From Tenrec ecaudatus (taxonomy: Eukaryota; Chordata; Mammalia; Afrosoricida; Tenrecidae): 64,000 nucleotides of DNA. The notes under the pieces were generated by a model. It was given only the letters and a program-made list of their open reading frames with translations. It was not told the origin of the DNA and ran no database searches. Both the position numbers and the translations under genes were made by a program. Position 1 is the first letter of the stretch, and every line of letters begins with the position of its first letter. This document shows positions 25,781 to 36,129 of this stretch, piece after piece. The stretch covers positions 253,842,812 through 253,906,811 of the forward strand of contig NC_134531.1 in NCBI RefSeq assembly GCF_050624435.1, written 5' to 3'.

Positions 25781-26454
25781 CTGCAAGTAAGAAAAAGTAA
25801 GATATTATTACACAAAGACTCCTAAATATGGAAAACTAAGCATGCAAACTACAAAATGTTTAATAACTTAATGGCACATATTAAGGAAACCATGCAGTGT
25901 AGATTGGCACATAGTAGAGAGGATAAGCTGACGATGAGACAGGAGCTTTAACTGAAACGCACATCGACAGCTCATAACCCCTGGCAAGACAGCACAATGC
26001 CCTTGGAATAGCATGCATTTTTCATTGTGGTTTGTTTTACTTTAGAAGAAACTGAGGTCACAGGATTATCTACTGACAATCGGGTTCATTGAAAGCCTGA
26101 CAATGAAGCTTAGAAAGCAAAAGGCTGACCAGGACAACAGACAAACTGGCATTTTGACTTGATCATTTGAGCTACCGGCTAACTCTTTACCCAAAGCCAG
26201 CTATGCTTTTATATTTCACAATAAATAACACGAAGTAATAAATTCACTGTTGTAAATTTGCTTACTTCTACCCAGCTAAGGTTGGAAATTTTATCAAAAG
26301 AAGCAAAGCTCCTGACATGTCCTTATTGCCTGTTAACCCTTACACATATCCTTGTAAGTCACTACAAATTTTTTTAAGAAGAATATCATGCATAAGCAGC
26401 ACACAATGTGATGGAACCATACTATTGGCTTTCATAACTGTAACAGTCTAAATC

Positions 26455-26602
26455 AACTGTCACTGAGTTAGTTTCGACCCACAGCAACCCTATCTACAGG
26501 ACAGTAAAACTGTTCCCCATGGTTTCCAAGATCATAAACCATGAAGCAGCGGGTGGGCTTGGACGGACAGCTATGCGGTTAGTCGCCTAATGCCTACCCA
26601 GT
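26455..26602 (-). repeat. SINE, truncated
   Basis: A minus-strand tail half: actgtcactgagttagtttcgaccc, acagcaaccctatc, then gttccccatggtttcc. Confidence 0.7.
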
Positions 26603-26606
26603 CAGA

Positions 26607-26807
26607 CAAATTCAATACAATCAAGTGAATGCTGACTCATGGTGGCCTTATAGGGCTTATATGGGGGCTTATAATGCCCCCATGAGTTTCTGAGACTGTA
26701 ACTCTTTACTGGAGTTGAAAGATAAGTCTGTCTTTCACCCAAGGAGCAGCTGCAGGTTCTGTGGAGGGTGGCCCAATGAATAAGCACTGTGCCACCAGTG
26801 TTCCCAG
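26607..26807 (-). repeat. SINE
   Basis: A minus-strand copy (gaatgctgactcatggtggcc, gtttctgagactgtaactc, ttcacccaaggagcagctgc, gtgccaccagtgttccc). It includes a small internal inverted repeat around tatgggggcttataatgcccc. Confidence 0.75.
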
Positions 26808-27082
26808 AGTGCATTACGGCTTTGTAAATACTTCTGATGCATGCTCTTAGAAATTCTATTAGCAATTCAAAGATAGATGTATTATGAACTCAACCATAAT
26901 ACACTGCCTATTATATACTAACATTATGGCTGTTCTCACCCTTCTCAGACACTTAAATTTAGATTTCAGATTACAAAAGAAAATATTTCAAGAGGCCCAC
27001 CTTGGGAATATCACCCTCTCCACAAAAAAACCTTACCATGTAGTGGGAGACAACCCTTTGTGAATTGTTACAGCAGTAAGTA

Positions 27083-27285
27083 GAGCCATGGTGGCACAAT
27101 GCACAAGGATTTGAGCTGTTAACTGCAAGGTCAGCACTTCAAACCCACCAGCCATACCATGGGAGAAAGATGAGGCTTTCTGTTTCCATAAAGATTTTCA
27201 GCCTTGGAAAACTGATGGGCTAATTCTCCATCCTATGGGGCACACTAGGAGTCAGAATGGACTTAATGGCAGGGAGTTTTTTCTT
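27083..27285 (+). repeat. Afrotherian tRNA-derived SINE
   Basis: A near full-length plus-strand copy: gagccatggtggcacaatgc, gttaactgcaaggtcagcac, ggagaaagatgaggctttc, aggagtcagaatggacttaatgg. Confidence 0.88.
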
Positions 27286-28488
27286 CACAGTAATAATCAT
27301 AATACATCAGTATTCCAAATAGTTCCTATTACTCCCCAAGCTATCATTTTCAAAGATCTTTACATTGTTTCCATCACATTTATTTATTCTATTCTCCACC
27401 TAAGTTTCAGTAAGCCTGTCAACTTAGTTTCTTTGGTATTTATATTCCATACCAACCCAGCAAAGGTCGTCCATCAAAGGTGTCAAGTTGCAGCAACTTT
27501 CAAGAGGCTTCCAAAATAACTAGATCTGAAAGAAGCTCACACCTAGATATTTTGCTAAGGTCTCCTGAGAGACAGAAATTCAAAACTGAATTTCAAAAAT
27601 ATGCACAAGAGAAAGATGCCCAGTGTTTTATCAAGTTTGGCCTCAGGGTACTTCCATTTTTGCCAAGTGAATCAATTCTCTTCCTAATGGAGATTTATAG
27701 TCATGTTCTCTAAATATTTTAAATTTCGGCTTAAGTATCAGCATTTGTAGACTAGTGAAATGAACTTTCGGATATTGTGAAATAGTTCATAGATCACTTT
27801 ACTGCAAAGCTATTACTTTGCTATTTATTGTATTACACATTGATAATAAATGCTTATATCCTCTTTTTTCACATACTTTTATACAGCTTTTTATAAGATA
27901 TAATTTCTCACACCTTCCCCTTTAGGCACCTTACAGGTAGGTATTAACTATTAGACACCTGATATTCTAACATTTTTCCATAGTACCTTGCAGTGTACTA
28001 TGCAGTGTACAATTCCTTCCCATTTTCATGGATTGTTTAACACCTGATGCTGGTCAGTGATCTATTTGGGGGAATACCATATAAAAGAGAAGCTAAATTG
28101 TTCTGAAATATATAATTACATTGATTGAAGTTGTTTATAAACAACCATATGTCTATTTCATTAATCATTATAAATTTTCTTTTATTTTACTTCCTGCATA
28201 CATCAATGAGGGAAAGAAAAGATAACAAGGCAAGCCATCTAACATTCATTTGTACATGGCTACCAACTTACTTCCACTGCCATGATTCTCAGCTCTATTT
28301 GCACACAGAGAAACAAGTGTTGAATCAGAATGGCTGAGGATAGGGCCAGGGTATCTGTATTTGGAAACTAGGGTATCTGTATTTGGAAACTAAACTAAGT
28401 GTTTGTGATGTGAGGTTCTGCTTAGAGCTACTGAGAATAAAGTTCAAACTTCCATGAATAGCTATCTCAACCTAAGAACCTTGTCAGT

Positions 28489-29552
28489 AAATGGGGGAAT
28501 AAGAAAATGTGTTGAATGGATGGTGATAAGAGTTGTATGAGTCCCTAATAAATGTAAAAAAAGAAAAGAGGAGAAAAAAATGATTTGGGCAAAGACTGTA
28601 CAGATGTGCTTTATACAATTGATGTATGTATATGTATGAACTGTGATAAGAATTGTATGAGCCCCTAATAAATTGTTAAAATTAAAAAAAAAAGAAAATG
28701 TGTTGAAGAAAGCTGATGGTGCCTGGCTATCAAAAGATTTATCATCTGGGGTCTTAAAGGCTTGAAGGTAAACAAGCAGCCCTCTAGTTCAGCAGCAACA
28801 AAGCCCACATGGAAGAAGCACACCAGCCTGTGCGATCATGAGGTGTTGAAGGGATCAGGTATCGGGCATCATCAGAACAAAAAATCTTACCATAGTGAAT
28901 GAGGGGGGGGGGGAGTGTGGGGTGGAGCCCCAAAGTCCATCTGTAGATAATTGGACATCCCCTCACAGAAGGGTCACAAGGAAGAGATGAGCCAGTCAGG
29001 GTGCAGTGTAACACTGATCAAACAGTCAGGGTGCACTAGAACACTGATGAAACATACATTCCTCTAGCTCTTTAATGCTTCCTCCCCCTCCACTATCATG
29101 ACCTCAATTCTACCTCAGAAATCAGACTAGACCAGAGCATGTACACTGGTACAGATAAGAGCTCGCAACACAGGGAATCCAGGACAGATAAACCCCTCAG
29201 GACCAATAATGAGAATAGAGATACAAGAAGGGGAAGGGGAAGGTGGGGGGAGAAAGGAGGAACCAATCACAATGATCAACATATAATCCCCTCCCAGGGG
29301 GCTGGACAACAGAAAAGTGGATGAAGAGAAGCCGTGATTAGTGTAAAACATAGGGGTGGGGAAGAGGAGGATTTATAAATTATCAAAGGTTCATGAGGGA
29401 GAGGGAGGGGGGAAATGAGGGCTCAAGTAGAAAGAAAATGTTTTGAAAATAATGACAGCAACATATGTACAAATGTGCTGAACACAATAGATGTATGTAC
29501 GGATGGTAATAAGAGCTGTAAGAGTCCCAAATAAAATGATTAAAAAAGAGAA
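28489..29552 (+). repeat. Older L1 3' UTR insertion, with TSD (host of a nested L1)
   Basis: It runs from the L1 motif aataagaaaatgtgttgaa (the equivalent of cataagcaaatgtggtgaa elsewhere) through the 3' UTR to ccaaataaaatgattaaaaaa. The flanks aagaaccttgtcagt (28474-28488) and aagaaccttgccagt (29553-29567) form a 15-bp duplication with one mismatch. A younger L1 tail sits at 28517-28691. Confidence 0.9.
28517..28691 (+). repeat. Younger L1 double-tail insertion nested in the older L1
   Basis: Two copies of the L1 3' terminus in tandem (the first truncated at tggatggtgataagag, the second from about 28,577), each ending in a taataaa tail. The 16-bp perfect duplication aagaaaatgtgttgaa flanks it at 28501-28516 and 28692-28707, proving a separate insertion. 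Confidence 0.92.
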
Positions 29553-30134
29553 AAGAACCTTGCCAGTTTCATTACTTACACTAACCCTCTCTATGTCAAT
29601 CCAATTCTCTCGATAGTTATGGAGGAATTGCTTCCTAAAGGGTTACAGGTTCGCAGAAGAGCCCAGGAGAATTAGGGTGTTATCCTTACTTAACGGGAGG
29701 GTAGGTAGGGATCGAAGTCATGTCATAAAACACCATGCATGGTACTTCGCAAAGCTGAAGATGAGTTCCCTGGTGAGCGCATTATTGCACATCCTCCTAC
29801 CGAACAATTTTACTCAGTTTTCCGTTTTTGATGATGAAATTTCATCAACGCTTTACACAATTCACTAAAAACACCCGGTTGGACAGGATTAAAAACAGTG
29901 AGAACCCCGCACACACGCGTCCGACAAGCTTGCTGGGGTCTCGAGTCGTCACGGCATAACCCCATTTCCCTGTTCCGCCTCACGCACCTTAAAAACGCAC
30001 GTGGAGGGGCAAGCGCGGGGAAAAGCCGAGGGCGGTCAAAACTCGAGGGGTCCCCGAGTCCGAAGAGCTGGGCTGGAGCAGGGCCCTAGGGCTTGAGGCG
30101 GGGCCGGCGGGTAGAGAAAGGAGGGCGCACTTAC

Positions 30135-30270
30135 CCGGCCGGTCTCGGGCCCCGAGCCCTCCTCTCTAAACCCGCATCGGAAGGACCCCGGGTCCGAGCG
30201 GGGCCCCAGTCAGGAAATGCGGGAACCGGCCAGCCTTCGCCTCCGCTCCCGCCGCAGCAGCCGGGTTGGC
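30135..30270 (-). other. ARL6: Proposed ARL6 non-coding exon 1
   Basis: On the minus strand ccgagaccggccgg|GTAAGTGCG gives a perfect consensus donor after 30135. The 5' limit is not determinable; the X-box at 30285-30298 suggests initiation just to its left. An alternative weaker donor, TTAAG|GTGCGTGAG, lies at about 29,989. Confidence 0.55.
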
Positions 30271-30284
30271 GCCCCGCGCGCGGC

Positions 30285-30298
30285 GTTTCCCTGGTAAC
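30285..30298. promoter_or_regulatory. RFX X-box-like site
   Basis: GTTTCCCTGGTAAC differs at two positions from the ideal inverted-repeat X-box GTTGCCATGGTAAC. RFX factors drive many ciliary genes through such sites, and BBS genes are known targets in worms and vertebrates. It lies about 150 bp upstream of the proposed exon-1 donor. Confidence 0.6.
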
Positions 30299-30461
30299 CC
30301 AGGCTTCTTCCGGCCCGAAGCCCCGCCTCCCCGAGGGAAACCAGGGAGGTCCGCTTCTCCGGGGCCGCCTCTGGGGTCCGAGTCCTGGTCCAGCAGGGAT
30401 CCGGGAGCTTCGAAGGACGCCGGAGGCCGGCGGACGCGCTCGGCGGAGGAGATTTGAGCCC

Positions 30462-30506
30462 GGGGGCGGGGTGAAAAGACTCATTCCGTGCAACGGGCGG
30501 GGCGGG
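30462..30506. promoter_or_regulatory. Two GC boxes (Sp/KLF sites)
   Basis: GGGGGCGGGG at 30462-30471 and GGGCGGGGCGGG at 30495-30506 fit the Sp1/KLF consensus, within the CpG island. Confidence 0.6.
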
Positions 30507-30520
30507 CAGTTCCCCGTGAA

Positions 30521-30560
30521 GGATGATGGGAGTTGTAGGCGCTCGCACAGCCTGCTGGGA
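30521..30560 (-). promoter_or_regulatory. ZNF143/THAP11-like promoter motif
   Basis: On the minus strand CTACAACTCCCATCATCC (30538..30521) fits the ACTACAAYTCCCA core of the ZNF143 site. A second TCCCAGCAGG half-match (30560..30551) lies about 12 bp upstream. Such sites are frequent in housekeeping and bidirectional promoters. Confidence 0.55.
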
Positions 30561-30640
30561 AGCGTGTGGCGTCTGCGTTGCCAAGGTTGGGCTGCGTGTG
30601 AGCTGCGAGCGGAGCGTGCATTTGTGTGGCTTTGGTCTCA

Positions 30641-30689
30641 TTCGTGTGTGTGTGTGTTTTCTCATTGACCCTAAGGAGTATATCAGTGT

Positions 30690-30744
<55 letters not shown>

Positions 30745-30800
30745 CAGTGACCCTAGGGAGTATATCAGTGTTCTCAGTGACCCTAGGGAGTGTATCAGCG
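30641..30800 (+). repeat. TG microsatellite inside a three-copy minisatellite
   Basis: The unit ttctca(g/t)tgaccctaRggagtRtatcag occurs three times (from about 30659, 30741 and 30771). The first two copies are each preceded by ttcgtg(tg)n; the second run is about 24 repeats long (30692-30739). It lies about 100 bp beyond the CpG-island motifs. Confidence 0.9.
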
Positions 30801-31604
30801 CTGCTGGGACAGGTCCCTGCGCCTGGGAGCACTAAGCACTCTCAGCTGTGTTACTGGCTCCAGCACAGCATGGTGGCAGCAATTATAGGACTTGAATATG
30901 CCACTGAGACGTGGGTGAGCGTCCAGTGGTTGAGCTATACTAGTTGGTTGCTCAAAGCCTCCTTTGAACTCCGGCGCCTGACTTGAGCCCTGGAAAAACA
31001 ACGATGAGTACCAGAAAGCAGAACATGTCCTAAAATTGATGATGGCAATGACTTCTTGATATGATTGAACGACTGAATTGAATGATATGTGGACTATGTA
31101 CCAATAAAACTATTTTTTAAGCTATTCATGTGGGTAGGAAGACATGATAAACTCATGTTGAAAGTATGAGGCATTACTTGGCATGGAGGAAACATGCCTG
31201 TACTGCTGCTGAGCCGCTCATCTCCCAAAGAGATTTCCTTGAAGTCTGTCTCCTGTAATTAGATTACAGTCCCCAGAATCAAATCGGGAGATAGTCAGGA
31301 AAGGAGTTAAATTTAAATGCTTGAAGTTAGTCACCTTAAATTATACTGGGGTCTGATTGTAATAAGTAGGCCTCAAAATCAATTGAGTATATATCATTGA
31401 AGACATACAGTACCCACATTTTAAGCACTATGCCTTATAATGGACAGACTAATTAAACAAACATTATGCCCTAGGATTTCTTTTGATATCTGCCTTCCAA
31501 TCTGCCTACTCCCACCAACTTCATCTGTTCCCCACCTTCTGAGTAACTTCTTTTTTGACTCAATTCTAATGTTCTGGTCTTGTTTCCCTTAAGTCATGGT
31601 ATTT

Positions 31605-32365
31605 CCAGAAGTTCCGCAGGTCTAACCCACCAACCCCTTCTTTGGAGAAAGATGGGGCTATTTTCAGTAAAGATTTGCAGCTATGGGACACCCCTTCGAG
31701 AGGGGTAGTGTGGAGGAAATGGGCCACTCAGGGTTCAGTGTAGCAACAATAAAACTCAAAACCTTCCTCTAGTTCCTGAACGCTTCCTCCCCTCCCAATC
31801 ATCATGACCCCAATTCTACCTTGCCTTGCGGACCTGGTTATACCAGAGGATGTACAGCGGTGCAGTGGGGATCTGGAGGCACAGGGAATCTAGGACAGAC
31901 GAACCCCTCAACACCAGCGGTGGGAGTGGCGACACCAGGAGGGAAGGGGGTGTAGAAAGGAGAAACGATCTCGGAGATCTATGTGTAACCTCCTCTCTGG
32001 GAGATGGGCAATGGGGAGGCGAGTGAGGGGAGACGCTGGGGAGTGTAAGATAAGATATAATAATTATTTATAAACTATCAAGGGACCAGGGGTGGGGTCG
32101 GGGAGGGAGGGGGACCGGGGCAAAAGAGGGAAACCGAGCTGATTCCAGGAACCCAAGTGGAAGGTGAATTATGAGAATGACGAGTGTAACGAATGTATAA
32201 GGGTGCTTTGCTCAATTGGTGTATGTACAGACTGATAAGAGCCTTATGAGCCCCAATAAAAAGATTTAAAAAAAAGATTTACAGCTATGGAAACTCCATA
32301 TGTTGGGGGTGGGGTGGGCCAAGAGTGGGAAGCCACTCGATGGCAATGGATTTGGACTTTTGGGG
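31605..32365 (+). repeat. SINE split by an L1 3' insertion
   Basis: The left SINE part (ctttggagaaagatggggc, to 31686) and right part (ctatggaaactcc; agccactcgatggcaatgg, from 32273) are one plus-strand SINE lacking its extreme 5' end. Confidence 0.75.
31687..32272 (+). repeat. L1 3' UTR insertion in a SINE, with TSD
   Basis: The L1 3' UTR runs from gacaccccttcgagagggg to ccccaataaaaagatttaaaa. Flanking aaagatttgcagctatgg (31669-31686) and aaagatttacagctatgg (32273-32290) are an 18-bp duplication with one mismatch. Confidence 0.92.
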
Positions 32366-33199
32366 GGGGTGGTTTTCTAGTGTTTCTGTTACAGAAATAG
32401 CTTTTAAAATGTTACACAATTTAGGAGACTGGAAGTCTGAATTCAGAGCACCAACTTGAGGCTTTCTCTGGACTCTTGAGTTAGGCTCTTCTCCCTTTAA
32501 CTAGTATTTCTTGGTGCTTTGGGGATTTTCCTGGGTCTTCTTGGCATCTGTTTGATCCCATCCCTGCTTACTGGCTTGCTTATTTAATTACTTTATATCT
32601 CAAAGGAGATTGACTCAAGACAAAACCTACACTAATCCTCTCCATTAATATAATGAAGAAAATCCAGTCCCAAATGGAATTATAACCACAACTTTGGAGA
32701 TTAGCAATTAAAATACAGGTGTTTGTTTCAGTCCATAGCAGCTATTATGTAGCATGTTCTTTGGTAGATTATTTTAGTCCATTAGTTGGATTCGAAAATA
32801 AAGTTTAGCACATAGATAGCATCCTATCTTCCTTTGTCCTGAAATAGTTGCTTTATGAGCAGGATCTAATCCAACCCTCAATGTGGTGGTTTTTATTTCT
32901 GATTCCAAATGACATTTGCAGTGACGTACTGATCACTTTTCTTCCTGTCCGGGAGTTTTGATTTTTTTGATAAGGAGATGGAAGTCATTGTATTATAGCT
33001 GCGTGAACGACTTGAGAAAATTCTTCTAGCCATGGGTTTGGGTAAAAGAATATGGGAGAAGATGCTGAAGGGATTATATGATTTAATTATGGGTGATTGA
33101 TACCAGGTTTGCAAAACTGTGGAACTCTAATGTGGAAACTGGTCAATTTTCCCATCCTGGTGGTTATGAAATGAGCCATCTCAGAAGCAATAGTAGGTG

Positions 33200-33930
33200 A
33201 TTTCACTACCATCAAGAAGAACAAGGAGTGGAGGATATTCTCTGGACCTAGAGATCCCTGTGTGGAGCCTCCTTGATCCAGGAGACAAAAAGCTATGGTG
33301 CAAGGGGAGGGGCGGCCAGCAGAGCCAAGAGCCAGAGCATGAAATAGCTCAGTGGGCTTGCTTCCCAGCCCACAGAGCAAGTGAAGCTCAGTGCCCTGGG
33401 CAGAAAGATTGCTTGTGGAGTCGGGTGCCTACAGGCACATCATTGGAGCTAGGTTTGCTGACCCATGGCCTAGCCAAGCGCCTTCCCACTGACACTGAAG
33501 GCAGTAGGGAGCGTCCTGTGGACATTTGTCAGTCGTGCTAAAAGAACTTTGTAACCTTGCCTGCGCAGGCCAGTGGGTGGAGGGCCAGAGAGAAGCCAGC
33601 CTATGAGCATGGCTGTGAAGAGGCTGTCCTGACCAAAGTACCGTGTCCGTGTCCTAAGCATTTCTGCCCTGCATTGTAACTGCTCTAATAAGCCCTGTGT
33701 GAATATGATCTACGAATTCACAGGTACCATTGTAGTGGATTCTAGAACTCAGCAGAGGGATAGAGGGTACAGTGGCAGCTACAATTGGTGTCAGAATTGG
33801 CCAAGGAGGAAAGAGGCTGAAAAGGCACTTCTGACCCTTGCCTAAGGGAATTAGCCTTGGACTGATTGTGAGTTTGATTCTCCTTCCTGTTTGTGATGTC
33901 AGAGGAAGCCAAATATACCCCCCCCAATCA
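33200..33930 (+). repeat. ERV LTR-like segment with possible primer-binding site
   Basis: It shares blocks with the segment at 35.52-36.12 kb (tttgctgacccatgg, then a cctgtggaca-type block and ctttgtaacctt). It has a taataagccctgtgtgaat polyadenylation-like area near 33,690. Downstream, tggtgtcagaattggcc at about 33,787 resembles a tRNA-Leu primer-binding site of ERVL elements. No viral reading frame survives. The call rests on these likenesses only. Confidence 0.45.
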
Positions 33931-34189
33931 CACACTCCGATTACAAGCCAGAATATGATGTTTGTTTTTATAGAAATAAGGAGAGATCTTATGTTCCAGA
34001 AAACTTTTGTGGCCACATTTAATTTATTCATTTTAGGAGCTGATCTTTCTCCCCTAGGTTGAATCGTATTTTTTGGTTAGCACAAAACATTGAATGAACA
34101 CTGGAAGTATTGTAGTGGGTAAATTGGGTGTCCAAATTTTCAGTTCACTTGACAGATACACAGGACTTTGCAAAAACAAAAAACAAAAC

Positions 34190-34578
34190 GCTCTCTTGCT
34201 CCGGTCTAGTTTTCAGTAAGATCTCCAAACACACCAAGGAGGTCAGGATCGTGGGCAAATATGGGGCCCGTTACGGCGGCACCCACAGGAAAATGGTGAA
34301 GAAAATTGAAATCAGCCAATATGCCAAGTACACTTGCTCCTTCTGCGGCAAACCAAGATGAAGAGATGCGCTGTGGGCATCTGGCACTGCGGTTCTCCTG
34401 CATGAAGACAGTAGCCGGTGGGGCCTGGACCTGCAATACCACCCCTGCTGTCACAGTAGAGTCTGCCATCAGAAGACTGAAGGAATTCAAAGACCAGTAG
34501 AAGCTCCACTGTATGAAACCTCTCTGGCCTGTAATAAGTGAGTTAATTTATGTAAAAACAAAAACCAACACACACACA
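34190..34578 (+). pseudogene. RPL37A: RPL37A processed pseudogene
   Basis: This is an intronless copy of the mRNA for large-subunit ribosomal protein eL43 (RPL37A, 92 residues). Readable parts are [30 protein letters not shown], then [11 protein letters not shown] and [16 protein letters not shown] (34498-34500). The start codon is ATC instead of ATG (34221-34223). A one-base deletion after the CSFCGK codons and a two-base insertion before SCMKT disrupt the frame. Three of the zinc-binding cysteines can still be seen. The 3' UTR (ctggcctgtaataagtgagttaatttatg) matches the parent gene and ends in an A-rich tail. It is non-functional and antisense to both flanking genes. Confidence 0.93.
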
Positions 34579-34789
34579 CTAACAAAACCCAAAGGAACAG
34601 ATAAGTATAGTTTATGTGATGATCTTTTAATTACTATCAGAGCTGTGCTTGTGGTCATGATAACCCACAATCTACCTACTTTTCTAGAAAATATCAGTCT
34701 TGAAAATGATTTGGAGGTATAGAGTCTTGGTTTTGTGGGATAGTTCTGCCTCATAGGATTTTGCCTTATATGATATTTAGCGCTTCTGT

Positions 34790-35065
34790 TCTATCTCCTA
34801 GTTTGTTCTGGAAGCCTGGGGTGTTAAAAGCTTGCAAGTGGCCACCTCAGACACAACAACTAGTCTGTATTCAGGTGGAGCTAGTGGGGAAATGAGAGTA
34901 AGAAAAGGAAAAAGGAGAAGGAATGTGTGGTTTTTGCTGTGGATGGAGCCTGGTTACCACTACTGAACATTTGGATGAAATATCCCATGGAAGTCTACTG
35001 GTCAAAAGGGGGAAAATATAGGGCAGAATTTAAATTTTTCATGCACCCCGTGGAACCACGGAGGA
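34790..35065 (+). repeat. Possible old L1 3' UTR fragment
   Basis: ggggtgttaaaagcttgcaagtggcc resembles the L1 3' UTR hallmark ggggtcttaaaggcttgaagg found in the younger copies. It is too diverged to be sure. Confidence 0.4.
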
Positions 35066-35519
35066 AGGATGAATCCCTGAGATAATCATTAAATCTTAAA
35101 TCAAAAGAATCCCAAGTCTTCTGAAAACCTAAGAATAATTCACTTAACTAGTGAAAGCTACTTGGAGTATTTCCTATGGTTGAACCTCCTGTTTGGTGCT
35201 TTGCCCATAGAACATACCCTTAGGAGTGTATGCAGAGGCTCACCATACAAAAAAACATAAAAATAGTCCTGGATGATGTAGGGAATTCGTTTGGCTCTCT
35301 TCATTTTATTTAGAAGATAACACACCTTAAAAGGGTACATGATTTCTTTCTAAGTTTACTTAAAATACCTGTGTAAGAAGGCTTTAGTTTTGCAGCAACC
35401 GTGAATTATTTAACATGACTTTCGCCGAAGTCTGCAGAGGGCCTTGTAGGAAGGTGTGTGTGTGTGTGTATGTGTATGTGGGGTGGGGGAATGCTAATAG
35501 GATTCACCTTTGAGTAATT

Positions 35520-36125
35520 GTGAACAGGATTCCCTGGAGTGGCATCCTGCTGTGCATAAAATGAGCCCTGAGAAGCAGGAGGAGGGCTCTCTTTCCCATC
35601 AAGAGCCAGGCTTGGAACTCATGCTAAGGTCCCTGTGCAGTGAATTTCCTTTATCTAGATGACAGCTATACCACTAGAGGGCCAGCAGCAGAACCCAGCA
35701 CCAGAGCAGGGCACAGAGAGGTGGACTTTCCCAACCTCCACCCGTGAGCAGGGAAAGCTGAGTGCTTTGGGGGAGAGGGACTGCCTTGCAGAATATGGTG
35801 CCCTTGGCCACCTAATTGGGGGAAGTGGAACTTGCTGACGGGAAGTGAGTGCCTTTGGGCCCAGGCTGACTGGAGTGATGTGCCTCAGGGCAGCTAATTC
35901 AGATCGCTGGGCTTGCTGACCCATGGAATGTAGCTGAAAGCCTTCTAGCTGCGGCTCACACAGAGGGGTATGCCCTGTGGGCACTTTTTAGCAGCCCTGT
36001 CAGAACTCTGTAACACATCCTGAGCATTTTTTTCACTGGCATTATTACTTGTTAACTTCCTTAATAAAGCTTTTCATTAAGAAATTTGTCTGTGAGTTCT
36101 GTGTAGCCATTGCAATGTATGTTAG
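35520..36125 (+). repeat. ERV LTR-like segment, related to 33.2-33.9 kb
   Basis: It contains ggcttgctgacccatggaatg, cctgtgggcactttttagcagccctg and a clear polyadenylation region (cttaataaagcttttcattaag, then gtctgtgagttctgtgtagcc), as at the R/U5 of an LTR. It lies in the same orientation as the left segment. Confidence 0.5.
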
Positions 36126-36129
36126 GACC

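Larger units (their letters stand above)
25781..30134 (-). other. ARL6: ARL6 5' intron
   Basis: This lies between the proposed first exon and the coding exon. It holds two minus-strand SINEs at 26.45-26.81 kb, a plus-strand SINE at 27.08 kb and nested L1 ends at 28.49-29.55 kb. No further exon can be named, although a second non-coding exon is possible. The stretches 25,800-26,440 and 27,290-28,470 show no recognisable element. Confidence 0.5.
29900..30620. promoter_or_regulatory. ARL6: CpG island promoter of ARL6
   Basis: CG dinucleotides are dense here and rare elsewhere in the window. The island contains a splice donor on the minus strand (30135), GC boxes, an RFX-like X-box and a ZNF143-like site. 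It lies about 4.4 kb upstream of the ARL6 start codon. The motifs on the right half could also drive transcription to the right, but I see no gene starting there. Confidence 0.88.
30801..33180. other. Intergenic region right of the ARL6 promoter
   Basis: The only recognisable contents are a SINE split by an L1 tail (31.6-32.37 kb). The stretches 30,810-31,600 and 32,380-33,180 show no exon, RNA gene or nameable repeat. Confidence 0.5.

Noticed and set aside
30093..30668. A 191-codon open stretch over the CpG island
   Set aside because: High GC removes stop codons by chance. The peptide is Arg/Pro/Gly-rich in several frames at once, as expected of promoter DNA.
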